Shown: positions 1 to 9,435 of the stretch, piece after piece
Position numbering within the stretch: position 1 is the stretch's first letter
Layout of the letters: every line of letters begins with the position of its first letter
Assembly: GCF_003002875.1 (NCBI RefSeq)
Contig: NZ_PVTH01000008.1
Span: 1-64,000 of the forward strand
Direction of reading: 5' to 3'
DNA length: 64,000 bases
From: Arcticibacter pallidicorallinus
Lineage (GTDB): Bacteria; Bacteroidota; Bacteroidia; Sphingobacteriales; Sphingobacteriaceae
Made by a program: the position numbers and the translations under genes
The notes under the pieces: generated by a model
What the model was told of the DNA's origin: nothing
What the model saw: the letters and a program-made list of their open reading frames with translations, nothing else
The model's database searches: none

Positions 1-2
1 AA

Positions 3-86
3 AACCTCATGTCCATCAATCATAAGAACATCAGAGACCTGTATCCACAGAACTATAAGAAACTAATTGAGGCTGGCAAGCTGTAG
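3..86 (+). CDS. 3' end of an unidentified gene cut by the window edge
   Basis: An open frame enters from the left edge and stops at a TAG at 84-86. It encodes about 27 residues ending in LIEAGKL, with the preceding segment HKNIRDLYPQNYKK. It is basic and hydrophilic, and no family can be assigned from so short a tail. Because IS66 and IS3 remnants follow directly, it may be the end of another mobile-element protein, but nothing in the sequence proves that. Confidence 0.35.
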   Translation, partial: NLMSINHKNIRDLYPQNYKKLIEAGKL

Positions 87-161
87 TTCGTCGGGTGGAT
101 ACGCGCATATCGCAGTACCCTTGATAAAGATAGTACTGGTGCGAGGAGTTCAGGCTGAACA

Positions 162-437
162 TTAATACAGATGAATGAGCCGGGAGAGAGTCCCTGGATC
201 GGATGAGGAGACTTTAAGCCGAACGCCGTTGGGGTAAGTGATTTCTATTTCGCTTGCTGGATCTCTTTGTCCCGGACATAGTGGAACAAATCCAGTCTTG
301 CTTTCTTCTTTGTTTCGCGATACCCAGTAGGCAAATGTGGCTACCTTTATTCCCAGCTGCTGGCTGAACTCTTTTTGCGTTAGTCCACTCTGGCGCCAAC
401 GCTCTACTTCTGCTTTCATGCGTGTTCTTTGATCCAT
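162..437 (-). CDS. IS66-family accessory protein (TnpA-like), element remnant
   Basis: The product is about 91 residues from the ATG at 437 (MDQRTRMKAEVERWRQSG). The N-terminal half is a helix-turn-helix of the kind found in the IS66 accessory ORF (SGLTQKEFSQQLGIKVATFA, then YWVSR). The C-terminal half (EIEITYPNGVRLKVS) is also typical of IS66 TnpA-like proteins. An upstream in-frame ATG at 467 would add ten poorly conserved residues. No TnpB or DDE transposase follows downstream on the minus strand before the window edge, so this is a fragment of an IS66 element rather than a working copy. Confidence 0.65.
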   Translation of the reverse strand: MDQRTRMKAEVERWRQSGLTQKEFSQQLGIKVATFAYWVSRNKEESKTGFVPLCPGQRDPASEIEITYPNGVRLKVSSSDPGTLSRLIHLY

Positions 438-498
438 TACTCTGTCTTTCCCGCAAAGTAAGTTCATTCAAGATGATCAATCAATACGCGGTTGGTCG

Positions 499-765
499 GC
501 CGGTTACGCATTTAAAGCCAAAGTGGCTTTGGAAGCCATTAAGAACGAGCAAACTTTAGCCGAATTGGGTAAGAAGTTTGATGTTAGTCCGATCGTTATT
601 TCGAAGTGGAAGTCAGAGCTTCTAGAAAAGCGGGCATTTTGATCGTCCAGGATCTTCCGCTGAAGCGAGCGAAACAGTCGATACGGAGAAACTCTACGCA
701 CAGATCGAGCAGCTGAAGTGGAGAATGACTTTTTAAAAAAAGTCTCCGCCAAAATGGGAATATGA
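499..765 (+). pseudogene. IS3-family OrfA remnant with frameshifts
   Basis: Three reading-frame segments on the plus strand together give an IS3 OrfA. The first is a helix-turn-helix (FKAKVALEAIKNEQTLAELG, then KKFDVSPIVISKWKSELLEK), which runs into a TGA near 642. The second, in another frame, reads ETVDTEKLYAQIEQLK, the usual leucine-zipper region. The third reads VENDFLKKVSAKMGI and ends at a TGA at 763-765. At least two frame changes and no start codon in frame show that it is dead. The next bases (about 770-815) could be read as the beginning of OrfB (RDISVRACGVYRSV), so the element probably ends inside the RHS toxin fragment that follows. Confidence 0.7.
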
Positions 766-1107
766 GGCAGCGTTCGGGATATATCCGTCCGGGCTTGCGG
801 CGTCTATCGGTCCGTCGGCAATGTGATCTACTCTTCCCACAACATTGATGGGTTTACCTATTCTATTTGCCACATTTTGTATCCTTGCTAATTCTGCAGC
901 ATTTAACACCTTGCTAGCAAGCCTTCCAGCCTTTCCTAAATCTCCCTCATAGGGCAATATCCTTATTGCACTAATACCGGCATTTCCCCATTGCCCTCTA
1001 CCTGCATAGATAGTAGCATTCGCCAAATCCGCAAGGCCTGTAGGATCGGCAATGCCGGCAACATCCAAGGTTGTTTGCAGGTTGTCCAGCCAATCTCCCC
1101 ACTTGTT
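766..1107 (-). pseudogene. Orphan C-terminal fragment of an RHS/polymorphic toxin
   Basis: Immediately after the stop of the membrane-protein gene at 1111 the same minus-strand frame reopens without a start codon. It reads WGDWLDNLQTTLDVAG, IADPTGLADLANATIYAGRG and WGNAGISAIRILPYEGDLGK. This helical, Gly/Ala-rich stretch is the usual pre-toxin segment between an RHS core and its toxin. It then reads AELARIQNVANRIGKPINVVG, which resembles the start of a nucleotidyltransferase-type toxin domain (tentative). After this point the frame stays open to 733 but runs antisense to the IS3 remnant, so the toxin domain is probably cut off by the insertion. It looks like a displaced older toxin cassette left downstream of the active RHS gene. 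Confidence 0.6.
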
Positions 1108-1110
1108 GTC

Positions 1111-1599
1111 TTATTCAAACATTATAGCCTTTATCACTGAATATTCTTTAAATAAAGACTCTACAATTGAATAAGATTTATTTTGGTTACAAATCATAAT
1201 TGATTCACTTAACTGATTTTTCAACCTAAAGTGATCTAAATTTATTTTATAAAGCTCTCTACTAAGGACGATTTTATCTCCACTATAACTAATAATCTCA
1301 ATATAGTCATTCGTTTGATTTATAACTGCTACAATCGATTGATATCTATTGATTGCTTTAAGAGGAAAAAAAATAGTAAAAAAAGAACTTATGATACTTA
1401 GAGGAATAAAAACTAGCCAGAATGCAGTATTGGCGATACTTACAGAGTCATATACGACCCTATAAGCAATCAAATAGTTAACTAAAATAAATAATGGCGT
1501 AACTAAAAATATGCTTCGCTTAAACGAAGAAATAGATTTTTGAATTACTTTTTTTCCTTCATCTGTTATCGTGAAGGTTCTACTATTTTCTAATTGCAT
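1111..1599 (-). CDS. Small two-helix membrane protein, candidate immunity protein of the RHS toxin
   Basis: This 162-residue protein has a short basic N-terminus and two hydrophobic helices at about residues 28-50 (SIFLVTPLFILVNYLIAYRV) and 60-80 (AFWLVFIPLSIISSFFTIFF). A C-terminal soluble part of about 80 residues could be a small beta-rich or PH-like fold (YIEIISYSGDKIVLSRELYK). The start overlaps the 3' end of the RHS gene by 17 bases, so the two are probably translationally coupled. Position directly behind the variable toxin end, small size and strongly AT-rich DNA match the pattern of immunity genes in polymorphic-toxin loci. The family is not recognised, and the immunity role is inferred from position only. 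Confidence 0.6.
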   Translation of the reverse strand: MQLENSRTFTITDEGKKVIQKSISSFKRSIFLVTPLFILVNYLIAYRVVYDSVSIANTAFWLVFIPLSIISSFFTIFFPLKAINRYQSIVAVINQTNDYIEIISYSGDKIVLSRELYKINLDHFRLKNQLSESIMICNQNKSYSIVESLFKEYSVIKAIMFE

Positions 1600-4500
1600 C
1601 TAAAACAGATTTTGAATTATTATAAGTTCCATAAGTCCCACCGTAATACGATCCACCTAAGCCAATGAGATTATAAGGAGATGGATTACTCAGTACACTC
1701 TTCCATGCGCCTGCATTTCCTATAGGAGTTATCATTAATGCTACATCATTTCCTAATCCAAAAGATGACTGTGCTATTCCAATTTTTTGCATAGGAACAC
1801 CATTAATCCTATCTATTCCTTTACCTAAAAGCGCTCCAATATTTGTAGGCATTGAATTAGCTCCGCGACTATCTCCTTGCATAGCAGCCATTAATTTAGA
1901 GCCATTTAAACCAATTCTTATTGCCCCATCTATCACTAAGGCAGTACTTAGGCCTCCTGTAAATACTTCTCCTCCTAATCCTAGAGCCACTTCTCCTACT
2001 CCTCCTAAAATTCCTAGTCCAGCATCTATTGCATTTGCTACATCTATTCCCCCCTTGTTAGCCACCCTAGCCGTAACTGTAACTTCCTTTAACTTGATAC
2101 TGTTTTTATATGCTTCTGCAAAACCTTTCAATTCAGGATGGGCAGTCAAAATTACTTTCACAGCCTCCGACTTACCCCATAAAGCGTTATCATCCAAAAA
2201 TTTTATTAAGCTAATATATGCATCTTCTTCGGTCTTTTCATGCCATCCCTTGTCCGCATTGTAACTATAGCCGTATTTGGATTCATTCAACATTTCAGTT
2301 AAGTAATCCTCTAGTGTCCGCCCCTCCAACTGTTCGTCCAATGGACGACTATCCTCCGGTGCTGCGCCTGTTGGGTCGTTGAGATTGACCGGGTTATTAA
2401 AAGAATAATTGTATGGATTCCAGGAAGCATAAGCATCTGCCAACGGGTCAACGCCATTCATCCTGCCGAGCACAGGGTCGTAGTCCCGGTAGGGCATGCT
2501 ATACCAGTTGGGTTCGTCCGCGAAATCATCCTGTAGTTCACTTTCGCCATTGTACCGGCTTTTGTTTGGCGAGGTTGGCTGGGCGATACTGATGGCCATC
2601 CCCTTCATACTTAAACCAAATGGATAATAATGGTTCTCTTGAACAAGCCTGGCTACCGTAGTGCCGCCATTATTCCAGGCATCGAATGATACCCTAACGT
2701 TGCCCTGGTGATCCCGGATATAATATTCATAAACAAATAACCCACCATCTGTACGCACGCGGCCTTCTGGCATTGAAAAATAAGCCAGAGCACCGCCTTC
2801 GTACACAAAGTTGCCGAGATAATCAACTACCTTAAAGGCGGTATTGTTGCCTGCTGCATACACCTTCTTTTTAATGCGGGAACCAAAACCATCATAGCTA
2901 TACTCTATCTTCCGACCATCGGTAAAATGAATGGTTTCGGCCTTGCCCAAGTCGTTATAGATTATTTGTGAAATTCCTTTGTTATTATCGCGGGTCAGGC
3001 TTCCCTCATCATTGTAACCATATTCATCCTGCGAATTGGCTCCATCCTTAAAACCTTCCTGGTTGCTGCTGACGTCTTCCACCTTTTTAAGCCAGTTACC
3101 GGAGCCACTGGCATAATGATAAATCAAATCGTCTATTAAAGTACGTTGCGAGCTTTGGTTGCTCAACTGATATCGTTTCAAAGACAAAATATTGCCATTA
3201 TGATCATACGTGGCAGATTCATCGTAGCCGCCTACTTCCTCCGTCCAGCCGGTGCCTGAAAATCCCTGATAAAAAGCCGATACTAATCTGTTTACTTTAT
3301 CATAGCGAAACTTGTAGCTGCGCTCTCTCACCGGATTTCCAGAACTTGTGGCGTAAGTACCGCTTGATTGTACTTTCCATTTAACAGCAGAAAGCGCTCC
3401 ATTCCAGTTAAGCTTGTCTCCGCTCTGATCGTTAAGGCCCGCCTCAACCCGATTGTAGAGGAACTCCATGCCAAACAGGTCATTCGTATCATCGTTATTG
3501 TCATCCTCATGTAGTTTACTATTGTTGATGTGCGTTAACCAACCGCGGATGTGATACCGGTAATCTATAGATTGCAAAAAACCTGCAGCAATTGCATGCA
3601 ATTTTTTGTCTACCACTTGCCCCAGCTCATTATAGTCATACTGTGCTACTAATTGGTCTGCTGAGCCATTATTGCTTTGATAAACTTTCTTTAACCGTCC
3701 ATAATGTTCATACTCCAGTTTGTTCACCACGTTCACAACAGAACTGCCACTACTTCTGACGGTTTTTTTAGCAACTGTTGTCTGGCCTACAAAATTATAA
3801 ATCGTTGTGTGAACATTATCCACTGTTGCAGAAAGATGGTTATTGGCCCGCACTTGTATCGGTCTGCCATCAGAATCATAAAAGGTGTACTTTACCGTCC
3901 AGTTGCTGGTACCTATAGTTCGCTTTTTTACACCTGTAGGTAAATCGAACGCAGAGCCTGCCGGATTAATCTTCTCGCCTGGCAAACTTTGTGCGGTATA
4001 AGAATAATCGTCATCTCCGTCTGCATTAAAATCATACCCATCGTAATAGTAAACCCTTAGATCTGATATGCCCGTCGTTGGAAAAACACGGTTTGAATAT
4101 CCATGTTCTGTAGCAGCCTGCGTTTTTTCATAATAATGCGTTGTACTATAATTGATGCCGTCCAGATAGTCCTGTAGCTTTGCCTGCGGGGTGTTACCGG
4201 TGGTTCCGGGATCAGTATAGCTATAAACCCCTTCGCTTGTAACGCGTCCTTTGCTATCGTATTTAGAATAGAACCATTTATTTGAAGCCCTGAGTTGAGC
4301 GTTCTGAACCAAGACGGGTTGATCAAGCGTGTTATAGCAAATATAAACAGGGCCCGCGTCTGGTAGGTTTTTAGCAACAAGCCTGCCTTTAGCATCATAC
4401 TTATATTCAAAAAGCCATTCATCGATAAAACCGGCATTCCAGGTAGCACCAGCTCTCAGTTTAGCAGTAGCTTTGGGAGGCACTTGGTAAATCAACCGGC

Positions 4501-5416
4501 TATAATCATCATAGACATAATATGTTTCCAGGTAGGCGACGTTGTTTGTTTGACCATTCTCAGTTATCGTTCCATCCAACTGCACTTTCTTCAACAGCAA
4601 ACGCCCCTTATTATCATAAAACTGCAACACATGGTGCCCATTTTCGTCTGTTGTTTTATTAACGCCAAGAGCACCGGCCGCATACGTGCCGTTAAAGCCA
4701 CTAGCTGTAGCTATCAACACACCGTCAGAACCTTTGTTCAGAGCCAGGTCAACCTTAAGGGTATGCCCGCTTCCAAGTTGCCAGTCGGCACCCGGTCCTC
4801 CTTGCTCTAACAATCGCGCAATCGGAGAATCATTGTACATGGCCGTAGAATACGGCTTGGCGTCATTGGCAATCTTATCGCCATTCCGGCTATAAAACTC
4901 CAATTGTTGCCCCCCTGCGTCTGCCTGGTAGGCTCCATTTCTGGTGTTGCTAACATAAGGCAAAAACTGAGCAGACTGATCCCCATATTGATCATAGGCA
5001 ACATGCTGCACCATATCAAACCCAGAAGGGCTCGCGCCTGCATTCACTTGTTGAATTGGCCTTCCAAACCCATCTTCATATACGTAGGTTACTAGTTTAT
5101 CGCTTAAAGGAGTGAGGATGATATCACTCGCCGTTTTTTTACCATCTTTTAATAAGATGGTGGTCTTGGTATAATTTAGTTGACTTAAATTAACTGGGGC
5201 CGGAGCTGACGGATTGTCTATAGTAGCGGTAAATGTAGCACCAGCTAGTACTTCAAAGCCATCCGTAAGGACGATCGAATTCAAAGCTTTTAATGACTTG
5301 CCATCGTACGCATCTTTATAAATATTGGTTCCATACTCCCAGGTAACCTGAGCGAAACTCTGAGTCAGGTTTACTAACAAAAATGTTAGTAACAGATAAA
5401 TTCTGTTGGTTCTCAT
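1583..5416 (-). CDS. Secreted RHS-repeat protein with variable C-terminal (putative toxin) domain
   Basis: The ATG at 5416 gives a clear Sec signal peptide (MRTNRIYLLLTFLLVNLTQS followed by FAQ). An upstream start at 5467 would add 17 non-signal residues and overlap the preceding gene. The first ~200 residues look like the DUF6443 N-terminus of Bacteroidota RHS proteins. YD-type repeats follow (YEDGFGRPIQQV, YDDYSRLIYQV, YSYDGFGSRIKK), then the RHS-associated core ending in DPLADAYASWNPYNYSFNNP and NLNDPTG. About 260 residues lie beyond the core (DNA 1583-2365). They hold an LKEVTVTAR motif and a Gly/Ala-rich hydrophobic stretch (NAIDAGLGILGGVGEVALGL) that could be membrane-active or a pre-toxin linker. 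This tail is visibly more AT-rich than the core. No known catalytic motif is recognised in it. Confidence 0.8.
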   Translation of the reverse strand: MRTNRIYLLLTFLLVNLTQSFAQVTWEYGTNIYKDAYDGKSLKALNSIVLTDGFEVLAGATFTATIDNPSAPAPVNLSQLNYTKTTILLKDGKKTASDIILTPLSDKLVTYVYEDGFGRPIQQVNAGASPSGFDMVQHVAYDQYGDQSAQFLPYVSNTRNGAYQADAGGQQLEFYSRNGDKIANDAKPYSTAMYNDSPIARLLEQGGPGADWQLGSGHTLKVDLALNKGSDGVLIATASGFNGTYAAGALGVNKTTDENGHHVLQFYDNKGRLLLKKVQLDGTITENGQTNNVAYLETYYVYDDYSRLIYQVPPKATAKLRAGATWNAGFIDEWLFEYKYDAKGRLVAKNLPDAGPVYICYNTLDQPVLVQNAQLRASNKWFYSKYDSKGRVTSEGVYSYTDPGTTGNTPQAKLQDYLDGINYSTTHYYEKTQAATEHGYSNRVFPTTGISDLRVYYYDGYDFNADGDDDYSYTAQSLPGEKINPAGSAFDLPTGVKKRTIGTSNWTVKYTFYDSDGRPIQVRANNHLSATVDNVHTTIYNFVGQTTVAKKTVRSSGSSVVNVVNKLEYEHYGRLKKVYQSNNGSADQLVAQYDYNELGQVVDKKLHAIAAGFLQSIDYRYHIRGWLTHINNSKLHEDDNNDDTNDLFGMEFLYNRVEAGLNDQSGDKLNWNGALSAVKWKVQSSGTYATSSGNPVRERSYKFRYDKVNRLVSAFYQGFSGTGWTEEVGGYDESATYDHNGNILSLKRYQLSNQSSQRTLIDDLIYHYASGSGNWLKKVEDVSSNQEGFKDGANSQDEYGYNDEGSLTRDNNKGISQIIYNDLGKAETIHFTDGRKIEYSYDGFGSRIKKKVYAAGNNTAFKVVDYLGNFVYEGGALAYFSMPEGRVRTDGGLFVYEYYIRDHQGNVRVSFDAWNNGGTTVARLVQENHYYPFGLSMKGMAISIAQPTSPNKSRYNGESELQDDFADEPNWYSMPYRDYDPVLGRMNGVDPLADAYASWNPYNYSFNNPVNLNDPTGAAPEDSRPLDEQLEGRTLEDYLTEMLNESKYGYSYNADKGWHEKTEEDAYISLIKFLDDNALWGKSEAVKVILTAHPELKGFAEAYKNSIKLKEVTVTARVANKGGIDVANAIDAGLGILGGVGEVALGLGGEVFTGGLSTALVIDGAIRIGLNGSKLMAAMQGDSRGANSMPTNIGALLGKGIDRINGVPMQKIGIAQSSFGLGNDVALMITPIGNAGAWKSVLSNPSPYNLIGLGGSYYGGTYGTYNNSKSVLDAIRK

Positions 5417-5448
5417 TTTATTTAGGTCTGTGATAGGTTTATGATTGA

Positions 5449-8400
5449 TCAAGGTGTTATTGTACATTCAGTGAAGACAATGCCTAGCTTGTTGGAATAA
5501 CCTCTTATATCATCTTGTCCAGATCCATTGGAAACCTCACAATACACCTTGTAGCTAAACGGGTAACTCAAAATAATGGAACTACCTGTTTGCGCCCAAT
5601 TGGTCAATGCAATTTTTTCATTAGGATTGCTATCTTTCACGTAGTACCATTTATAGGTTAGTGTACCTAGTGATGTACCCGCAATAACCTGGGCATTAAA
5701 AGTTCTGTTCGCATTATTAAAGTTATCCTCATAATCACACCTTCTAATAATATTTGAGCCGGTAGTGGTTACAGCTACTATAATAGTTGTCGGTAATACT
5801 TGCTTTGTTACTTCAGTAGTCATTTCCCCGTAAACAGGATGGTTGGTTTTGTGCTTGAAGATGTAAGTACCAGCTGTTGTAAACTTATATTGCAGTGTGC
5901 TTGCGGAGCCCATAAGCGCATTGTTAATATACCAGGAATGGCTTACATCTGGTATACAAATATTAGTCGGGGAAAATAGCCAGGTATCTTCGGTATACAT
6001 CTTACTATCTTCCTTTGTCATCCAGTCAGCATTTTCTGCAATCATTGAAGCATTGAATTCAGAAGAATACACCCAAGGAGTGTCATATTTATTTTTATAC
6101 TCCATCTCCTTAAGTATATTTTTGTCCTTATCTTTTACATACTTAATTCTTCCTAAGTTGTCATATTCATAAAAGAAAGTAGATCCTCTCGAATCGGTTT
6201 CTGATGTTTTACCCAATACCGGGCTATAGTCGTAAGTTTTAATGGATGCATCGGCTGGGTATATCGCAAGGTCATCAATGCTGATGTAGTCTCCGGGATA
6301 AAGCGTGATAAGCAAAGAGCCGCTGAAGTCACTTAAATCCACAACGGTATCAAAACGATGCCATTTTTGATCGCCGCTATATTCGTGTATAATAAATTTA
6401 GACCCTCCGGTGGTTCCGTTTAGTGATATCACTAGTTGGCCAAGATCGTCTGACCAAATCCAGAAAGAAATCCGCACTTTCTTGTAAGCAGGTAGCGGAA
6501 TTGTCTTTTCCAACCAGTAATCTTCTGTAAGCCCGACCCCGGAAGATCCAATGAAACCATGATAGGAGTGCCTGATGCCATCAGTCAAGTCAATCTCATT
6601 GCTTGACGCCATCTGTTCGCCAGCATTATAAACAACGTCTGCCCAGGATGCATTAGTAATTTCGGCCACGGGCAAACGTTTGTCATATCCCCAATGAAAA
6701 GAACGCTTAAACTTTTTACCATCAGATATGGTCAGAGGATTACCCACTTCATCATACTCTTCGATCTTCTTTACTAAAACATAATTTGGGTCGGCTGAGA
6801 AGCTTTGCATTGAACCCAAAGTTGTGATGCCTGAAGCCGTGAAACTTTGAACTACCGGTAATTCATAGATTGCGTCCAGCAAACCGGGTAATGAGGTACC
6901 GATGAACTTAAATTTGAAGAGCGTTGCCTGGGTGACCTTCTCCAATCCTGAACGGGTAACGGATTCAATGGTTTCAACCGGGATATTTATAAAGTTAGCT
7001 TGCATTCTTTGAAGCGCTTTGGTGGCATCATCGTTCGCGTTTACAATCGGATAATCCTGCACGTATTTAATCTTGGTTTGCGTGACAGACCCGTCGCTAT
7101 TCTGCTGCGTTTTTCGGCTTATATGCTTATGATAAGGACTTTCATAGAAGTACGCTGTTTTACGTTCCGACTTTAGAGTGATATCTGTAGGATCGTAGGT
7201 GATTGTTTTCTCAGATTTGATTACGCGATCGGTGTTGGCTAAATGATAATACTCCGCCAAATACATATCATCAGAGTAAGTAAACCCTGCCCGTATCGCT
7301 TTTACTTTTATTGGGGTACCGGGTAATCGTTGATACTCATAATGTTGTTCCACCTCAATCTTACCCGATTCATTGTATATGATTTTCTTTTGTAGCAATG
7401 GATAATTGAAATCATAATTAGGATTCGGGGCGAAAGGATATTGATAAAGGCCATCACCGTAGAAACTTCTTTCTTCACACACATTAAAGCGTTGATGTCT
7501 CACCGGCCTTGACTTGGTTGCGCTCCACTGGTAGTCTGGTGTATTGGAGTCCAAATAGTAGTCAGACTGTGGAGACACTGGGGGAGACAGATATTCATAT
7601 ACTGTTTTTCCCCGGCCGCTTTCTTTGACGGTAGCTCGCTGATAAACTACATTTTCCTCTCCACCAAGGTTATTGGCGGTACGTAACATACCCAGAGAGG
7701 TATTTATTGTAAAGATGGTAGGATAAGACACGTGGCCGCTAGTCTGGCCATTTGCCATCTGATAATCGTATTCTACGGTTTTATTATTGACGTTAGTAAC
7801 ATCATCATAATAGATCATCTTTTTTATCCTCACTCCTGGACCATATACAGAGGTCGAACCATTCCAATAAGTATTTGGTTCATATTGAAATGCAACAGAG
7901 CCACCAGGAGGGAACACAACTTTTGCCAAACTCCCCGCGTTTACCGTATTTGGATTTACACTTCGGTCTATGCCCACTAAAGTTTGACCATTTATTATTA
8001 ATTGTGGTGTAGGGTTAAAGGGGCTATCATAAAAATAGTCATTAAAGTAGTTCCAATAGTCCATCTTCACCGATGACGTCTTTGGAAAAACCGATTGGGT
8101 TCCATATACGCCATAATATTCAAACTGATAGGGTGGAAAGCTGTTACATTGTGCAGATGACTCTTGCACCGATTTAAGGAAAGTTCGTCTTGAAGGATTA
8201 TTTTCTGTAGGGTCGCTAGTGACAAAGTAATCCAGAGCAAAGGTTTTGGATAGCTCCTGTTTAGCGGGGCCCGCACCTTTATAAAAGCTAATACGTCGAC
8301 ATACCCAGTTTAATTTTCGTTGCCCCTGCTCATTCGGATTATCGTGTTGGTCATCTTTGTAAAAATCGAAATAAATCAGGTCGCCACTTTCTGCAGAAAT

Positions 8401-9435
8401 CTCCCTTACCCGCTTGCGAAGCGTACTTTCGCGGGTCACGATATTGGCGTCATGATCCGAAACACCGTCATGATCCCATAACTTGAGTGCATGAAAAACA
8501 GTATCCTTAATTTCAGGACCAAATCCGGAGTAAGGGGGCCTCGGATATGAATATTGAACATTATCGTAACTAAGAGATATCTTGCCTTTTTGCGGTGATA
8601 TGATTTCTGTAAGGTACCAAGCCGATACAAAATGCACTCCTCGAAGTGATGGTTTGTAAGAATTGTTTGTTTCCGGGACTTCTCTATAAAAATAGTAATC
8701 TCTTTTAAATAGCCCTGAATAATCATTCAAGGTATAATCCGACTCAGTAACAAAACCATCTAAGTCGACAAAATATTTGGACCCTTTTAGTGTATATTGC
8801 CGTTCCTCGAAAACATACTTTTTCCCGTCATTAGTGATCACTTCAAACTTTGAAATCTGTGAGTTACCTCCGCTGTGCATGTAGTAAGGTATAATCTTAA
8901 TGTCATCACAAGGCATCGTTCTAATAATTTTGTCCTGATCAAAAACGAATTTTATGGACTTCCCCGGCAGTTGGATAGTAAATTCATCTGGCTCTGTATC
9001 AACCAATAGGAATCCTGTTGGAGAGTTGAATTTGTCCCAATCTCCTGCTTCATCGGTACAGGTTGTTTGCGAATGGTCGGAGGTTATCACGTAGTCAGTA
9101 ACTGCTTTCGCCGTATTATCGATAAGCCAGCCCTTTTTGCTTGCGGACATATAATCGTCCGGAAGACCGTTAACCTTACGGCTGACGCTGCCACCGGCAT
9201 TAATATTCCAGTTGATGCCAACAAAGTCGGGCCCAGATTCCAAATCGGTTACCCTAACACCTTTTGAATTATAGCTTAGGGATATAGGGAGGGAAAGCCC
9301 ACGGTCCGTAATTGTAGCAAGAGGAATATTTACATTAGTTGTACCGCTGTTCAGCTTAACTGGTATCTCAGGCTGACCATAAAGCACATTGGTAAAAAAG
9401 ATGAATAGTGGTAAAATAATGTATTTGAGTTCCAT
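5449..9435 (-). CDS. Secreted SpvB-like/YD-repeat partner protein of the RHS gene
   Basis: This 1328-residue protein has a signal peptide (MELKYIILPLFIFFTNVLYG). Residues ~25-95 contain IPLATITDRGLSLPISLSYN, then VGINWNINAGGSVSRKVNGL and PDDY. This follows the pattern of the SpvB N-terminus in Tc-toxin B subunits (small-residue IP..., LSYxS, GxGWxL..., xGLP.xY). The middle is beta-rich. Around residues 970-1070 lies a carbohydrate-binding-like segment (RISFWIWSDDLGQLVISLNG). It is followed by a YD repeat (FFYEYDNLGRIKYVKDKDK) and two Ig/PKD-like domains near the end (YKFTTAGTYIFKHKT). It has no RHS core and no toxin tail. The RHS gene starts 32 bases after its stop, so the two are probably one transcript. 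Confidence 0.65.
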   Translation of the reverse strand: MELKYIILPLFIFFTNVLYGQPEIPVKLNSGTTNVNIPLATITDRGLSLPISLSYNSKGVRVTDLESGPDFVGINWNINAGGSVSRKVNGLPDDYMSASKKGWLIDNTAKAVTDYVITSDHSQTTCTDEAGDWDKFNSPTGFLLVDTEPDEFTIQLPGKSIKFVFDQDKIIRTMPCDDIKIIPYYMHSGGNSQISKFEVITNDGKKYVFEERQYTLKGSKYFVDLDGFVTESDYTLNDYSGLFKRDYYFYREVPETNNSYKPSLRGVHFVSAWYLTEIISPQKGKISLSYDNVQYSYPRPPYSGFGPEIKDTVFHALKLWDHDGVSDHDANIVTRESTLRKRVREISAESGDLIYFDFYKDDQHDNPNEQGQRKLNWVCRRISFYKGAGPAKQELSKTFALDYFVTSDPTENNPSRRTFLKSVQESSAQCNSFPPYQFEYYGVYGTQSVFPKTSSVKMDYWNYFNDYFYDSPFNPTPQLIINGQTLVGIDRSVNPNTVNAGSLAKVVFPPGGSVAFQYEPNTYWNGSTSVYGPGVRIKKMIYYDDVTNVNNKTVEYDYQMANGQTSGHVSYPTIFTINTSLGMLRTANNLGGEENVVYQRATVKESGRGKTVYEYLSPPVSPQSDYYLDSNTPDYQWSATKSRPVRHQRFNVCEERSFYGDGLYQYPFAPNPNYDFNYPLLQKKIIYNESGKIEVEQHYEYQRLPGTPIKVKAIRAGFTYSDDMYLAEYYHLANTDRVIKSEKTITYDPTDITLKSERKTAYFYESPYHKHISRKTQQNSDGSVTQTKIKYVQDYPIVNANDDATKALQRMQANFINIPVETIESVTRSGLEKVTQATLFKFKFIGTSLPGLLDAIYELPVVQSFTASGITTLGSMQSFSADPNYVLVKKIEEYDEVGNPLTISDGKKFKRSFHWGYDKRLPVAEITNASWADVVYNAGEQMASSNEIDLTDGIRHSYHGFIGSSGVGLTEDYWLEKTIPLPAYKKVRISFWIWSDDLGQLVISLNGTTGGSKFIIHEYSGDQKWHRFDTVVDLSDFSGSLLITLYPGDYISIDDLAIYPADASIKTYDYSPVLGKTSETDSRGSTFFYEYDNLGRIKYVKDKDKNILKEMEYKNKYDTPWVYSSEFNASMIAENADWMTKEDSKMYTEDTWLFSPTNICIPDVSHSWYINNALMGSASTLQYKFTTAGTYIFKHKTNHPVYGEMTTEVTKQVLPTTIIVAVTTTGSNIIRRCDYEDNFNNANRTFNAQVIAGTSLGTLTYKWYYVKDSNPNEKIALTNWAQTGSSIILSYPFSYKVYCEVSNGSGQDDIRGYSNKLGIVFTECTITP

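Noticed and set aside
5449-5467. RHS gene starting at 5467
   Set aside because: The first 17 residues are not signal-like and would overlap the upstream gene; ATG 5416 gives a standard signal peptide.
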